Source: Dietzia psychralcaliphila
GTDB lineage: Bacteria; Actinomycetota; Actinomycetes; Mycobacteriales; Mycobacteriaceae
Reading direction: 5' to 3'
Length of the DNA stretch: 64,000 bases
Assembly (NCBI RefSeq): GCF_003096095.1
Contig: NZ_CP015453.1
Location: 558,001 to 622,000, forward strand
Of this stretch, positions 43,592 through 53,000 are shown one piece after another; within the stretch, counting starts at the first letter, position 1, and each line of letters begins with the position of its first letter. The notes beneath the pieces are model-generated. The model saw only the letters and a program-made list of their open reading frames with translations, did not search any database and was not told the DNA's origin. A program made the position numbers and the translations under genes.

Positions 43592-43939
43592 ATGATTCCC
43601 GAGTCGTGGATCGCGCACCGGCGCGGCGACGGCGAGACGATCGGCTGGATCGACATGACCGTCGCCGAGCCACGGTTCGTGCCGATCGACCGCCTCGGCC
43701 GTGCACTCGACCCGGTCGACGACTGGCACGAGGCGGAGGACGTGCTCGACGGGATCGGCCTGCGGTTCCTCATGGATCGCTACGTCGTGGAGGAGGACGA
43801 TCGCGACACCGTGGTCCGGATATCTCACGTCTACGAGGACCGGATCGTGCTCTCCACGGCGCTCACGGACGCGATCGAAGAGGTCGGCCGCGAGATCGTG
43901 GCACCGTTCCCGGCGCCGACGACCCTGCGGCCCGCCTGA
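43592..43939 (+). CDS. Small hypothetical protein, 115 residues
   Basis: A well-started gene (GGGAGGAGG ten bases before ATG) encoding an acidic soluble protein: MIPESWIAHRRGDGETIGWIDM..., FLMDRYVVEEDDRDTVVRISHVYEDRIVLS. The alternating hydrophobic/acidic pattern suggests a small alpha/beta fold; I do not recognise a family. The final residues PAPTTLRPA are encoded by the first copy of a repeat that runs past the stop codon. Confidence 0.6.
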   Translation: MIPESWIAHRRGDGETIGWIDMTVAEPRFVPIDRLGRALDPVDDWHEAEDVLDGIGLRFLMDRYVVEEDDRDTVVRISHVYEDRIVLSTALTDAIEEVGREIVAPFPAPTTLRPA

Positions 43940-44009
43940 CGGCGCCGACGACCCTACGCCCGCTGTACCTGCGAACCGCCTGACCGCGCCGACGACCCTG
44001 CGGCCCGCC
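43912..44009. repeat. Imperfect tandem repeat (29/44 bp) spanning a stop codon
   Basis: Three units start at 43912, 43941 and 43985, each opening (G/C)GCGCCGACGACCCT. Unit 2 carries a 15-bp expansion. The first two units end with a TGA (43937-43939, the gene's stop, and 43981-43983). The array reaches to within five bases of the convergent aftA stop. Confidence 0.85.
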
Positions 44010-44013
44010 CCGG

Positions 44014-46074
44014 TCACCGCCGCACGATCACCATCCGCGAGCCCACCTCGCGGACGTCGAACAGTTCCGGGTCCGCGAAGAGTTCCGGGTGGAACCGGAT
44101 CTTCTCCCGACTGTTGTTCCGGGCCAGGGGCATCCGGTTGACCATCACCGGCAGCACCCAGTTCCGCGAACCCTCCCGTTCGAGCACCATCACGTCCGGA
44201 CCACGGAAGGGGCCGGAGCTCACCGCGTCTGCCAGGTCGCCGGGGGAGGTGGTGGTGGCCCACCGACGGATCTCGTCCGTCCGTTCGGTGTAGCGACCGG
44301 CCGGGGTGGCATAGGCCTGCGTGGGCGCCTGGAAGGTGAAGAACGGGCGGTAGGCGTAGACCGTCGGGACCGAGGTGAGGACCACCAGGTCGGAGGGCTC
44401 CCGACCGGGGGTCATCTCGTCGATCGCGGCCAGCACCTCCGTCGGGGGCGCCGGGGCCTCGCGGGCTGCGGCGGCGAAATCCGAGTCCTCCTGGGAGACG
44501 TGCTGCATCATCTGGATGGCGGCGAGTGCGGCCACCACCACGGCGGCCGCGGCGACCCGGCCGCGGGAGCGGGCGGGCGACGTGGCCACCGCCCACCGGG
44601 CCAGGGCGAGCGAGCCGACCACCCCGGCGAGTGCGAGAGCGAGCGTGATCACCGGGATCATCCGGAACGGCAGCAGCGTGGACCCGGTGACGGCTCGCAG
44701 TCCCGAGAGCGCGTACCAGCCGAACACCGTCAGGGTCATCAACCCCAGCGCCTGCGCCAGGACGAGCGCGCGGGCGGGTGACGGGAGCGGCCAGCCCGGG
44801 CGGGAGAGGGTGGCCTCCTCGTCGTCGTCTCCGTGGTTGTGGTCGTGGTCGTCCTCGACGGAGTCGATCCGCGCGCTCAGCGACGCTGCACCGCGGTCGG
44901 CGAGCCGACCGGCACCGCCCGGCCACACCGTCACCACCAGCCACACCACGCCGATCAGGCACAACAGGCCCGCGGCGGACACCTCGAACATCGGCAGCGG
45001 CCAGTGTGAGCCGATCTCCGGGGCGAAGTCATTGGCCACGGACGGCTCGGTCTCGGCGCCACCCAGTACAGCCAGGAGGAAGCGGTGCCAGAACACCGAT
45101 GCGAGCAGTGCGGAGATCCCGGCCGCCGCTACCAGGCGGACGAGCAGCGCGGCGACCAGGCCGCGCTCGGCGCGGTACCGCCAGGTGTGGACGACGACGA
45201 CGAGGGCCACCAGCAACGCCGCGAAACCCGCGATGAGCGTGTACCCCAGAGCGGCCCAGCCCAGGTAGACGCCGATCGTCACGACCAGCGGCCACGTGGG
45301 TCGCCCGGCCCCTGCGCCCCGCGACCGCGCGGCGGCGCGGGCGCAGAGCAGGAAGGTCGCCACCACGACCTGCGGGAGCAGGCAGATGAGGATCCACGAG
45401 TAGGGCTCGTAGGCGTTGGTGTGCCCGCCGACTACCGCGGTGACCAGGCCGAACAGCACGGCCAGCCGGGTCGGCACCAGCCAGCGCCAGGCGACGAACG
45501 CGATCGCGCCCGCGATCGCCATGGTGATGATCGCGTAGGGCTTGTAGAACTCCCAGCCCTCGACCCCTGCCAGAGCAGCCAGCCGCCCGCCCACCCAGAA
45601 CCACTGCGGCGGGTAGAAGGGAGCGGCATCGGCGTAGAAGGGGTCGTTCAGGGCGGGCGAGTCGGCGAAGCGGGTCACGTAGGCGACGCGGTTGAGCTGG
45701 TCGCCGCCGAGTCCGAACAGGTAGTGCGGGGTGCCGTTCAGCAGCAGGCCGAGGTGGGAGGAGGCGAGGAACGCGGGTCCGGCGGTCCCGAGGATCCACA
45801 GTCCGCGCTCGCCGGTCCCTGGGCCAGTTCCGGGGCCGGCCACGCGCCCGCCGTGCCCCCCGGCACCCCGACGGCCCCGGCGCAGCAGGTGCCAGCCGGT
45901 CACCACCACCAGACCCGCGGCGACGGTGGCGCCCAGAGCCTCGGGCAGCCAGCTGGGGTCCGGAAGGGACAGGGCGTCGATCGCCGTGAGGGTCGACGCG
46001 CCGACGAGTGCGGCCACGACGAGCCCCGCCAGCAGTTCGCCCGCGCGCCACGCGAGCAGCCTGGCCGCGCTCAT
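44014..46074 (-). CDS. aftA: Galactan 5-O-arabinofuranosyltransferase AftA
   Basis: A 686-residue GT-C membrane enzyme that adds the first arabinofuranose from decaprenyl-phosphoryl-arabinose to galactan in arabinogalactan synthesis. About 12 membrane segments; the first large loop holds GLGGDQLNRVAYVTRFADSP and DPFYADAAPFYPPQWFWVGGRL, then WEFYKPYAI, blocks I recognise from AftA N-terminal domains; the last 180 residues are the extracytoplasmic domain. The ATG at 46074 overlaps the preceding stop by one base. In M. tuberculosis aftA lies in the emb cluster; here it is beside PpgS genes. Confidence 0.8.
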   Translation of the reverse strand: MSAARLLAWRAGELLAGLVVAALVGASTLTAIDALSLPDPSWLPEALGATVAAGLVVVTGWHLLRRGRRGAGGHGGRVAGPGTGPGTGERGLWILGTAGPAFLASSHLGLLLNGTPHYLFGLGGDQLNRVAYVTRFADSPALNDPFYADAAPFYPPQWFWVGGRLAALAGVEGWEFYKPYAIITMAIAGAIAFVAWRWLVPTRLAVLFGLVTAVVGGHTNAYEPYSWILICLLPQVVVATFLLCARAAARSRGAGAGRPTWPLVVTIGVYLGWAALGYTLIAGFAALLVALVVVVHTWRYRAERGLVAALLVRLVAAAGISALLASVFWHRFLLAVLGGAETEPSVANDFAPEIGSHWPLPMFEVSAAGLLCLIGVVWLVVTVWPGGAGRLADRGAASLSARIDSVEDDHDHNHGDDDEEATLSRPGWPLPSPARALVLAQALGLMTLTVFGWYALSGLRAVTGSTLLPFRMIPVITLALALAGVVGSLALARWAVATSPARSRGRVAAAAVVVAALAAIQMMQHVSQEDSDFAAAAREAPAPPTEVLAAIDEMTPGREPSDLVVLTSVPTVYAYRPFFTFQAPTQAYATPAGRYTERTDEIRRWATTTSPGDLADAVSSGPFRGPDVMVLEREGSRNWVLPVMVNRMPLARNNSREKIRFHPELFADPELFDVREVGSRMVIVRR

Positions 46075-47411
46075 CAGGCGGGCCCCGGCTCGGGGCGGGC
46101 GCTCGCCGCGAGGCCCACGATGTGCACCACCACCCCGATGCCGGGTCCGGCGAGGAGGGCGATGGCCGAACGCACGTCGAGCGGGCCGGGGACCGACACC
46201 AGGAGGATCAGGGCGGCCAGCACCGCCACCCACCAGCCGACGTTGTAGAGCAGATGCCTGTCGAAGGCCAGTGCGGCGTTACCCGTCACCATCAGCGCGG
46301 CGGTACCCACGGAGGCCGCGGTGAGGGCGGCCAGGACCGCCCCGGGGAGCTCGAACTCGGCGCCGAACAGCACGCGGATGAGCCACGGGCCCACGAGCCA
46401 GGCCGCGCCGGCGCCCACCATGCCGACCGCGGTGACCAGGCCGAGGGGCCCGGCCAGGGCGCGTGGGCCGAGGTCGCGACGCTGGACGAAGTAGACGATG
46501 ATCGCGCTCTGGAAGCTGGTCAGCGGCACCAGCAGCGGGGCCCTGGTGAGGGTGATGGCCAGGATGACCGCGCCCACCAGGGGCGCGGGGTCCGACTCGC
46601 GGACGGTGGCGGTGACGAACACGGGGAAGCCCACCACGAGCACGGCCGTCCCCGCCGAGGCCAGCATCGCGGAGGCGGTGTTGCGCCAGAACCGTCGGCG
46701 CCCCACGTCGAGTGCACGGGCCAGGGCCTCGCGGGTGACCGGGGAGAGCGCGATCATCAGTGCCCAGGTGAACGCCCCGGCGACGGTGGCCAGCGCGAAC
46801 CCGAGTCCGGCGTCGCCGAACCACCACGCCACCCCCGCCACCACCAGCCGCAGTGCGGCATCCACGGTGAGCAGCACCGCGTACAGGCCCCAGCGCTCGG
46901 TGCCCGAGAGCGCGCCCGCGGTGGCGGCCTGCATGGAGAAGCCGAGGATCCCGAACGCCATCACCGCCACACCGATCCCGGAGAAGGTGGGCAGACCCAG
47001 GGCGGGCCAGACGGGGGCGCTCACCATCACGACGGCGGCCAACACCAGGCCCAGCACCAGCCCGGCGGGCAGGAGTCTGACCCGGCTGCCCGGGCCCGGT
47101 GCCGGGACGGGGGTCACGCGCCCGGCGGCGGTCATGCCCGCGGCGTCCGGCGTGGAACTCAGGCGCGCCGAGCGCACCGCCCGGGTGGCCTCCTGCATGA
47201 GCCCGTTGGCCACTCCGCCCAGCGCGAAGAACGCGCCCCAGTAGGTGGCGAAGAGCGGATAGTCCGCCGGGCCCAGCGCACGGCCGGCGACAAGCATCAC
47301 CAGGTAGCCGGAGGCGGCGGCGAACACCGTCGCCAGGGTCAGCGCCCGCATCCCACCCGCGGCGCGGTGGCCGGTCGTGGGCGTCGGATCAGCGGCGGCC
47401 GGCGTGGTCAT
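46074..47411 (-). CDS. Polysaccharide-export/flippase-like membrane protein (Rv3630-like)
   Basis: A 445-residue protein with about 12 membrane segments, e.g. LTLATVFAAASGYLVMLVAGRALGPADY and FATYWGAFFALGGVANGLMQEATRAVR, the pattern of Wzx/MATE-type polysaccharide transporters and of Rv3630. It probably flips or helps export a lipid-linked sugar used by the neighbouring glycosyltransferases. ATG 47411 lies within the end of the M1 peptidase gene (23-base overlap); the longer frame at 47558 would be a shadow of that gene. Confidence 0.72.
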   Translation of the reverse strand: MTTPAAADPTPTTGHRAAGGMRALTLATVFAAASGYLVMLVAGRALGPADYPLFATYWGAFFALGGVANGLMQEATRAVRSARLSSTPDAAGMTAAGRVTPVPAPGPGSRVRLLPAGLVLGLVLAAVVMVSAPVWPALGLPTFSGIGVAVMAFGILGFSMQAATAGALSGTERWGLYAVLLTVDAALRLVVAGVAWWFGDAGLGFALATVAGAFTWALMIALSPVTREALARALDVGRRRFWRNTASAMLASAGTAVLVVGFPVFVTATVRESDPAPLVGAVILAITLTRAPLLVPLTSFQSAIIVYFVQRRDLGPRALAGPLGLVTAVGMVGAGAAWLVGPWLIRVLFGAEFELPGAVLAALTAASVGTAALMVTGNAALAFDRHLLYNVGWWVAVLAALILLVSVPGPLDVRSAIALLAGPGIGVVVHIVGLAASARPEPGPA

Positions 47412-48783
47412 CGGGCATGCCGAGGGTGGACGGCAGCGGTTCCGAGAACAGCCACGCGGCCCACAGGGGCCGCAGGTCCACGGGGGAGTGGTCGGCAGCC
47501 ATGTGCAGGAAGTCGTCGGTGGTCGCGGTGCTGCCCGAGTACTTGGCCACCCAGTCACGCAGCAACTGGAAGAACTTCTCGTCGCCGATCGTCAGGCGCA
47601 GCGCGTGCAGGGTGAGCGCGCCGCGCTTGTAGACGCGGTCGTCGAACATGTCCTTGGGTCCGGGGTCGGCCAGGAGGAGGTTCTGCGGTGAGTTCTGCAG
47701 CTTGGAGTAGTAGCGCAGCGCGTGGCTGCCCGCGTCCGCGCCGCCGGAGAACTCGGTCCACAGCCACTCGGCGTAGCAGGCGAAGCCCTCGTGGAGCCAG
47801 ATGTGCTTCCATTCGGCGGCGGTGACGGCGTTGCCGAACCACTGGTGGGCGAGCTCGTGGGCGATCAGGCGTTCGTCGCCGGTCCCCGCCTCGGCGGTAT
47901 TGCGACCGAACGTGGACATCCCCATCGCCTCGAGGGGGATCTCCAGCTCGTCGTCGGTCACCACGACCTTGTAGTCCGGGAACGGGTACGGGCCGAACAG
48001 GTCGGTGAAGACGTCGATCATCTCGACCTGGCGGGCGAACGCGACGCGGAAGTCGCGCTTGAGGTCGGCGGGCAGGTAGGCCCGGAACGGCACCTTCCCG
48101 CCGGTCACCTCCAGGTGCTCGTACAGCCCCAGGTTGATGGTGACGAGGTAGGTGGAGGTGGGCTGCGGGAGGTCGAACTCCCACGTGGTCATGCTGCCGC
48201 TGCGCTTCTTGCCCACCAGTGAGCCCGTCACGACGGCGCGGTAGGGCGAGTCCGTGGTGAGCCGGATCCGGAACGGCGCCTTGGACGACGGGTGGTCGTC
48301 GCACGGGAACCAACTGGCGGCACCATTGGGCTGGTTGGCCACGAGGACGCCGTCGGTGAGCTCCTCCCACCCGACCTCGCCCCAGGCGCCGCGGATGGGC
48401 CGCGGGTTACCCGAGTACCGGATGGTGAGCGTGAACGCGGCGCCCACGGGGATCGGCTCGGCCGGGGTGACGGTGAGCTTGCCCCGCGGACGGGTGTACT
48501 TGGCCACCCGGCCGCGGTCCAGCGACACCTTGGCCACCTCGAGGTGGGGGGACATGTCGAGCTGGACGGACTCGAGCGGCTCGGTGGCGGTGGCGGTGAT
48601 CACGGCCCCGCCACGCAGGTTGTTGGAGCTCATCTTGTAGGTGAGGTCCAGTTCGTACCGGGTGACCCGGTAGCCGTGGTTACCGGCGCTGGGCAGGTAG
48701 GGGTCGACCGGATCGGCGCGCGACGAATCACGGGGAGCAGCGATCTTGGCGACGAGGTCCTTCTTGACTGCCTTCAAATCCAT
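47389..48783 (-). CDS. M1-family zinc metallopeptidase
   Basis: A 464-residue, short aminopeptidase-N-like enzyme. Zinc site HELAHQWFGN at H309-H313 with E332 in LHEGFACYAEWLW; the substrate-binding GAMEN motif is replaced by LEAMGMSTFG, as in some actinobacterial M1 proteins. Active-site tyrosine is probably in the DRVYKRGALTLHAL region. No signal peptide. ATG 48783 has only a weak ribosome binding site (GCAGG). It is the first gene of the M1-flippase-aftA operon. An N-terminal peptidase with lysine preference would be of interest given the nearby NRPS, but specificity cannot be read from sequence. Confidence 0.82.
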   Translation of the reverse strand: MDLKAVKKDLVAKIAAPRDSSRADPVDPYLPSAGNHGYRVTRYELDLTYKMSSNNLRGGAVITATATEPLESVQLDMSPHLEVAKVSLDRGRVAKYTRPRGKLTVTPAEPIPVGAAFTLTIRYSGNPRPIRGAWGEVGWEELTDGVLVANQPNGAASWFPCDDHPSSKAPFRIRLTTDSPYRAVVTGSLVGKKRSGSMTTWEFDLPQPTSTYLVTINLGLYEHLEVTGGKVPFRAYLPADLKRDFRVAFARQVEMIDVFTDLFGPYPFPDYKVVVTDDELEIPLEAMGMSTFGRNTAEAGTGDERLIAHELAHQWFGNAVTAAEWKHIWLHEGFACYAEWLWTEFSGGADAGSHALRYYSKLQNSPQNLLLADPGPKDMFDDRVYKRGALTLHALRLTIGDEKFFQLLRDWVAKYSGSTATTDDFLHMAADHSPVDLRPLWAAWLFSEPLPSTLGMPDDHAGRR

Positions 48784-48933
48784 GACCTGCGCGAGTGTAG
48801 TGGACCCGGGGGGATCGGCTGCGTCACCGGCCCGCCATCCGGGCACCGGCACCCCACCCAGGCACCGGCCCGGCCCGGGCACGGTAGCGGCAACGGCCCC
48901 GGCTCCGACCTGAGGCGAGAAGGCCACAATCGA

Positions 48934-48971
48934 GAAAGTACTTGCCAAACTGGAAAGTAGTTGCCTATGGT
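48934..48971 (+). promoter_or_regulatory. Promoter with duplicated operator for the membrane-protein/winged-helix operon
   Basis: GAAAGTACTTGCC (48934-48946) recurs as GAAAGTAGTTGCC (48953-48965), 19 bases apart. The first overlaps a -35-like TTGCCA (48942-48947) and the second fills the 18-base spacer before -10 TATGGT (48966-48971). A regulator binding both copies on nearly the same helix face would block the promoter; the winged-helix protein encoded in the operon is the obvious candidate. Confidence 0.6.
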
Positions 48972-49025
48972 CTAGTCATCGCTCGGGTGGAAACCCGCCG
49001 GAGTCGCCACGAGAAAGGTGTCGCC

Positions 49026-49475
49026 ATGACCACGGAGAACCCCACCACCGGCCCGCTCGATCGCACCGAGGCCGCCCGGCTCCTCGCCGAGGTCGAGGGG
49101 CGCCCGCCCGTCAGTTCCACCCGCGACGCCCGCGTCTTCGCCTGGTTCGCCGCGGTCATCGCGGTGGTGATGGGTGTCGGGACCATCGCGATCATGTTCA
49201 CCAACTGGGCGATGGTGCCGTACCTGGTGCTGCTGTTCGCCGTGATCTTCTGGCAGCGGCGATCGATCGGCGCCAGCCCCCGCGGATCGAGTCGGACGTA
49301 CCTCTGGGGGGTCGCGGGATCCGGCGCGATGGTCCTCGTCGTCGTCACCGGGTTGCACGTCATCCGCACCACGATCGGCCTCACCCCCTGGTGGTATCTC
49401 CTCGGCGCGGTGCTGGTGGCGGTGCCCGGACTGGTGGCCGCCGCGCGCATCGCGCGACGGGGCACGGCCCGATGA
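49026..49475 (+). CDS. Small integral membrane protein, 149 residues
   Basis: Four predicted membrane helices (VFAWFAAVIAVVMGVGTIAIM, MVPYLVLLFAVIFW, YLWGVAGSGAMVLVVVTGL, WWYLLGAVLVAVPGLVAAARI) after a soluble 40-residue N-terminus. The family is unknown to me; similar membrane proteins commonly precede a PF13601-type winged-helix regulator, as here. ATG 49026 follows GAAAGGTG. Its stop overlaps the regulator start by four bases. Confidence 0.7.
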   Translation: MTTENPTTGPLDRTEAARLLAEVEGRPPVSSTRDARVFAWFAAVIAVVMGVGTIAIMFTNWAMVPYLVLLFAVIFWQRRSIGASPRGSSRTYLWGVAGSGAMVLVVVTGLHVIRTTIGLTPWWYLLGAVLVAVPGLVAAARIARRGTAR

Positions 49476-49912
49476 GCGACGCGGTGGGCGGCGCCAAGGG
49501 AGACGATCCGACGACGACGAGCGCACCGGCCGAATCGGGGGGATCCTCCCCGGGCGTATCCGGAGGCTCCGACCCGGGCGAGCCGGGGGGTTCCGCTCCG
49601 CGCTCCGACAGTCAGCCGGAGGGGCACGCCCGGCACCGGCTCGACGAGGTGATCCACGCCCCGGTGCGCTTCTCCATAGTCGCGGCGCTGGCAGGGGTGG
49701 ACGACGCGGAGTTCGCCACGATCCGTGATGCGGTCGAGGTGTCCGACTCCGCGCTGTCCAAGCAGGTCGCGGTGCTCGAGAAGGCCGGGTACGTCAAGGT
49801 GCGCAAGGGCTATGTGGGCAAGCGGCCCCGGACGTGGCTCTCCCTCAGCCGCGAGGGTCGCAGGGCCTACGGGTCGCACCTGGAGGCGCTGCGCGCGATC
49901 GCCGGCGGCTGA
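49472..49912 (+). CDS. Winged-helix (HTH_34/MarR-like) transcriptional regulator
   Basis: A 146-residue protein with a disordered Gly/Ser/Pro-rich N-terminus (about 1-50) and a winged helix: LDEVIHAPVRFSIVAALAGV, ATIRDAVEVSDSALSKQVAVLEKAGYVKVRKGYVGKRPRTWLSL split over residues 80-125, and REGRRAYGSHLEALRAI. ATGA overlap with the membrane protein. It probably represses its own operon through the duplicated site at 48934-48965. Confidence 0.83.
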   Translation: MSDAVGGAKGDDPTTTSAPAESGGSSPGVSGGSDPGEPGGSAPRSDSQPEGHARHRLDEVIHAPVRFSIVAALAGVDDAEFATIRDAVEVSDSALSKQVAVLEKAGYVKVRKGYVGKRPRTWLSLSREGRRAYGSHLEALRAIAGG

Positions 49913-49927
49913 CCCCGCCGCCCCACC

Positions 49928-49975
49928 CCCACCCCGGCCCCGCCGCAACCCACCCCGGCCCCGATGCCGCCGCAA
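49928..49975. repeat. C-rich tandem duplication downstream of the regulator stop
   Basis: CCCACCCCGGCCCC begins both units (49928-49948, 21 bp; 49949-49975, 27 bp), and both end GCCGCAA; the second has a 6-bp insertion. It lies between two convergent genes, 16 bases after the regulator stop. Confidence 0.7.
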
Positions 49976-50007
49976 CCCAGGGTGGTGGGTGGCGGTCTGC
50001 AGCCTGC

Positions 50008-53000
50008 TCAGCCGCGCCAGGGGGCGATCGGGTTGCCCTGCCAGCGGGTGCCCGGGGGGATGCGGTCGCCGCGCATGACCAGCGAGGCCGGGCCCACGGT
50101 GGAGCCGTCGCCGATCGAGGACGCCGGGAGGGTCACGCAGTGGCAGCCCAGGGTGGCGCCGTCGGCCAGGTCCACCCGGTCGATCTGCATGATGCGGTCG
50201 TGGAACAGGTGGGTCTGGACCACGCAGCCGCGGTTGACGGTGACGCCGTCGCCCAGCGAGATCAGGTCGGCCTCGGGCAGCCAGTACGACTCACACCACA
50301 CTCCGCGGCCGATGCGCGACCCGAGCAGCCGCAACATCACGTTGAGGATCGGGGTGCCCGTGGCGGGGCGGGCCACCCAGGGCGCGGCGAGGAGTTCGAC
50401 GAACGAGTCGGCGACCTCGTTCCTCCACACGAAGGAGGACCACAGCGGTTGCTCTCCCACCCGGATCCTGCCCACGAACAGCCACTTGGCCAGCACGGAG
50501 ACGAAAAGTGCCACGAGGCCCGCGTAGGCGAGGGTGATCCCTGAGGTCAGCGCCGCGACGCCGAAGCCCCACTCCTGATGGATCTCCTGCATCACCACCA
50601 GCACGCTGACCAGCAGCAGGAACGAGAGCCACACGGGGACCAGGCGCAGCGTCTCCCACGCGCCCCGGGCGATCTTGAGGCGCCGGGGCGGCTGGTAGGT
50701 ACGCGCGTCGCTGTCGCCGTCGGTCACGGCCCGGGGCAGCTTCTGCGGCGGTGAACCGAGCCACGAGGTGCCCTTCTTGGCCTTCTGCGGTGCGGAGGAC
50801 AACACTGCGACCAGCCCACGCGCGGGGACCTTGCGACCGGCGGACGCGATGCCTGAGTTACCCAGGAACGCGCGTTTTCCGATCTGCGCCTGTTCCAACC
50901 GCATCCATCCCGATCCCAGCTCGTACGGCGCCACCATCGTGTCGTCGGCGAGGAACGCCCCGTCACGGACGGTGGTGAGCGAGGGGATCAGCAGGACGGT
51001 CGAGGCCTCCACGTCCTTACCGATCCTCGCGCCCAGCGCCCGCAGCCACATCGGGGTCAGCATCGAGGCGTAGAGGGGGTACAGCCAGTTCCGGGAGGCG
51101 TCCATGATGCGCTCGCTGCACCAGGCCTGCCATGCGATGCGGGAGTGGACCGGGTGGAACCCTTCCCGGAGGCCGACCGAGAGCAACCGGACCGACACCA
51201 GGGTGAGCGCGGCGAACAGTGCGAGTGCGACCAACGTCCCGGGGACGGACCACAGGGCGGCGCGGAGCAACAGCTGGCCGGGGGTCGCGGCGTCCCGCGC
51301 ACCCCAGACCACCAACGCGAGTCCGGCGGCCACGGCGAGTAGCGGCATCGCGCCGAGCGCCACCGCGGAGAGCTGGTAGACCAGGCTCCACACGCGGTTG
51401 TGGGGTGCGGGCTCGGCCGGCCAACTGGACCCGCGTTTGCCCCGCTTGAGAGCCGGTGAGCCGGCATACCGTTTCCCGGCCTTGACGGTGCCCACCACGG
51501 CGGATCCGATCTCCACGTGCGCGCCCCGGCCCACCACCGCGCCGGGCAGCAGCGTGGACCGGGCTCCCACCACGGCGTTCTCGCCGATCTCCACGGCCCC
51601 GATGTGCAGGACGTCGCCGTCGAGCCAGTGGCCTGCCAGGTCCACCTCCGGTTCGATCGAGGCGCCGTCGCCCACGGTCAGCAGTCCGGTGACGGGTGGC
51701 ATGGTGTGCATGTCCACGCCGTGGCCGATCTGCGCGCCGAGCATGCGGGCGAACGGGGTGAGCCAGCCGGCGCCCTCCAGGTTGGCGACGCCGGAGACCT
51801 CGACCAGCCGTTCGGCCGCCCAGAGGCGGAGGTGGACCGAACCCGCCCTCGGATAGGCACCCGGCGTGACCCCGGCCATGAGGGCCCGGCACAGCAGACC
51901 CGTCACCACCATGCGGCCCGCGGGCAACAGCAGCAGCACCGCGAGGACCCCGAGCACCCACCACGAGACCGGGCGCGCCCAGGGGATGCCCACGGCGGCG
52001 GCGACGTTGTTGGCGATCCCGAGCCAGGTCAGCCATTGCAGTCCGGTGATCGTGAGCAGCGGGAGGGTGGCCAGGACCTGCACGACCTGGGCGCCGCGGC
52101 CGACGGGTCGCACGTGTCGCGGTTCCACGGCGGCCACCGGTTCCAACTCGTCGAGGTACCCGGCGAAGTCGCCCAGGCGCGGGCGGTCGTAGATGTCTCC
52201 CACCGTGACGCCGGGAAAACGCTCCCGGACCGCCACCACCACGTGGGCCGCGGCGAGCGAACCGCCGCCGAGGGCGAAGAAGTCCTCGTCCACCCCGGAG
52301 ACGTCGGCCCCGAGGGCCGAGGACCACAGTTCGGCCACCCACGCATCGGTGCCGTCCAGTTCGGTCTCCGCGGCCGAGGTCTGCGCCAGGGGCCACGGCA
52401 GGGCGGCGCGGTCGACCTTCCCCGACGTGCGGGTGGGCAGCTCGTCGACCAGGGTCAGCCGGGGGACCACCCCTGCCGGCAGGCGGTCCCGCAGGATCCC
52501 GGCGGCGTCGGCGAGGTCGAAGTGCTCGGGGTCGTCGGCCACGAGGTAGGCGACGAGTACGGACTGACCGGCATCGGTCTTCTTGACCGCGGCGGCTCCG
52601 GCGCTCACGCCCGGCAGGGCGGACACGGCGGTGTCGACCTCGCCCAGCTCGAGCCGGCGACCACCGATCTTGACCTGGTCGTCCACGCGCCCGGTGAAGT
52701 ACAGGCCGTCGGCCTCGAGGCGCACGACGTCACCGGACCGGTAGGCACGCTCCCACCCGAGGCTGTCCATGGGCGCGTACTTCTCGGCGTCCTTGTCCGG
52801 GTCGAGGTATCGGGCCAGTCCCACGCCGCCGATCACCAGCTCGCCGGACTCGCCGTAGCCGACCGGCAGGCCGGTGGCGTCGACCACGGCCAGGTCCCAC
52901 CCGTCCAGCGGCAGGCCGATCGAGACCTCACCGCTGCCGTCCAGCTGCGCGGCGCACGCCACCACGGTGGCCTCGGTGGGACCGTAGGTGTTCCAGACCT

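Noticed and set aside
48942-49025. Upstream start (48942) for the small membrane protein
   Set aside because: It lies inside the promoter/operator; ATG 49026 has its own ribosome binding site.
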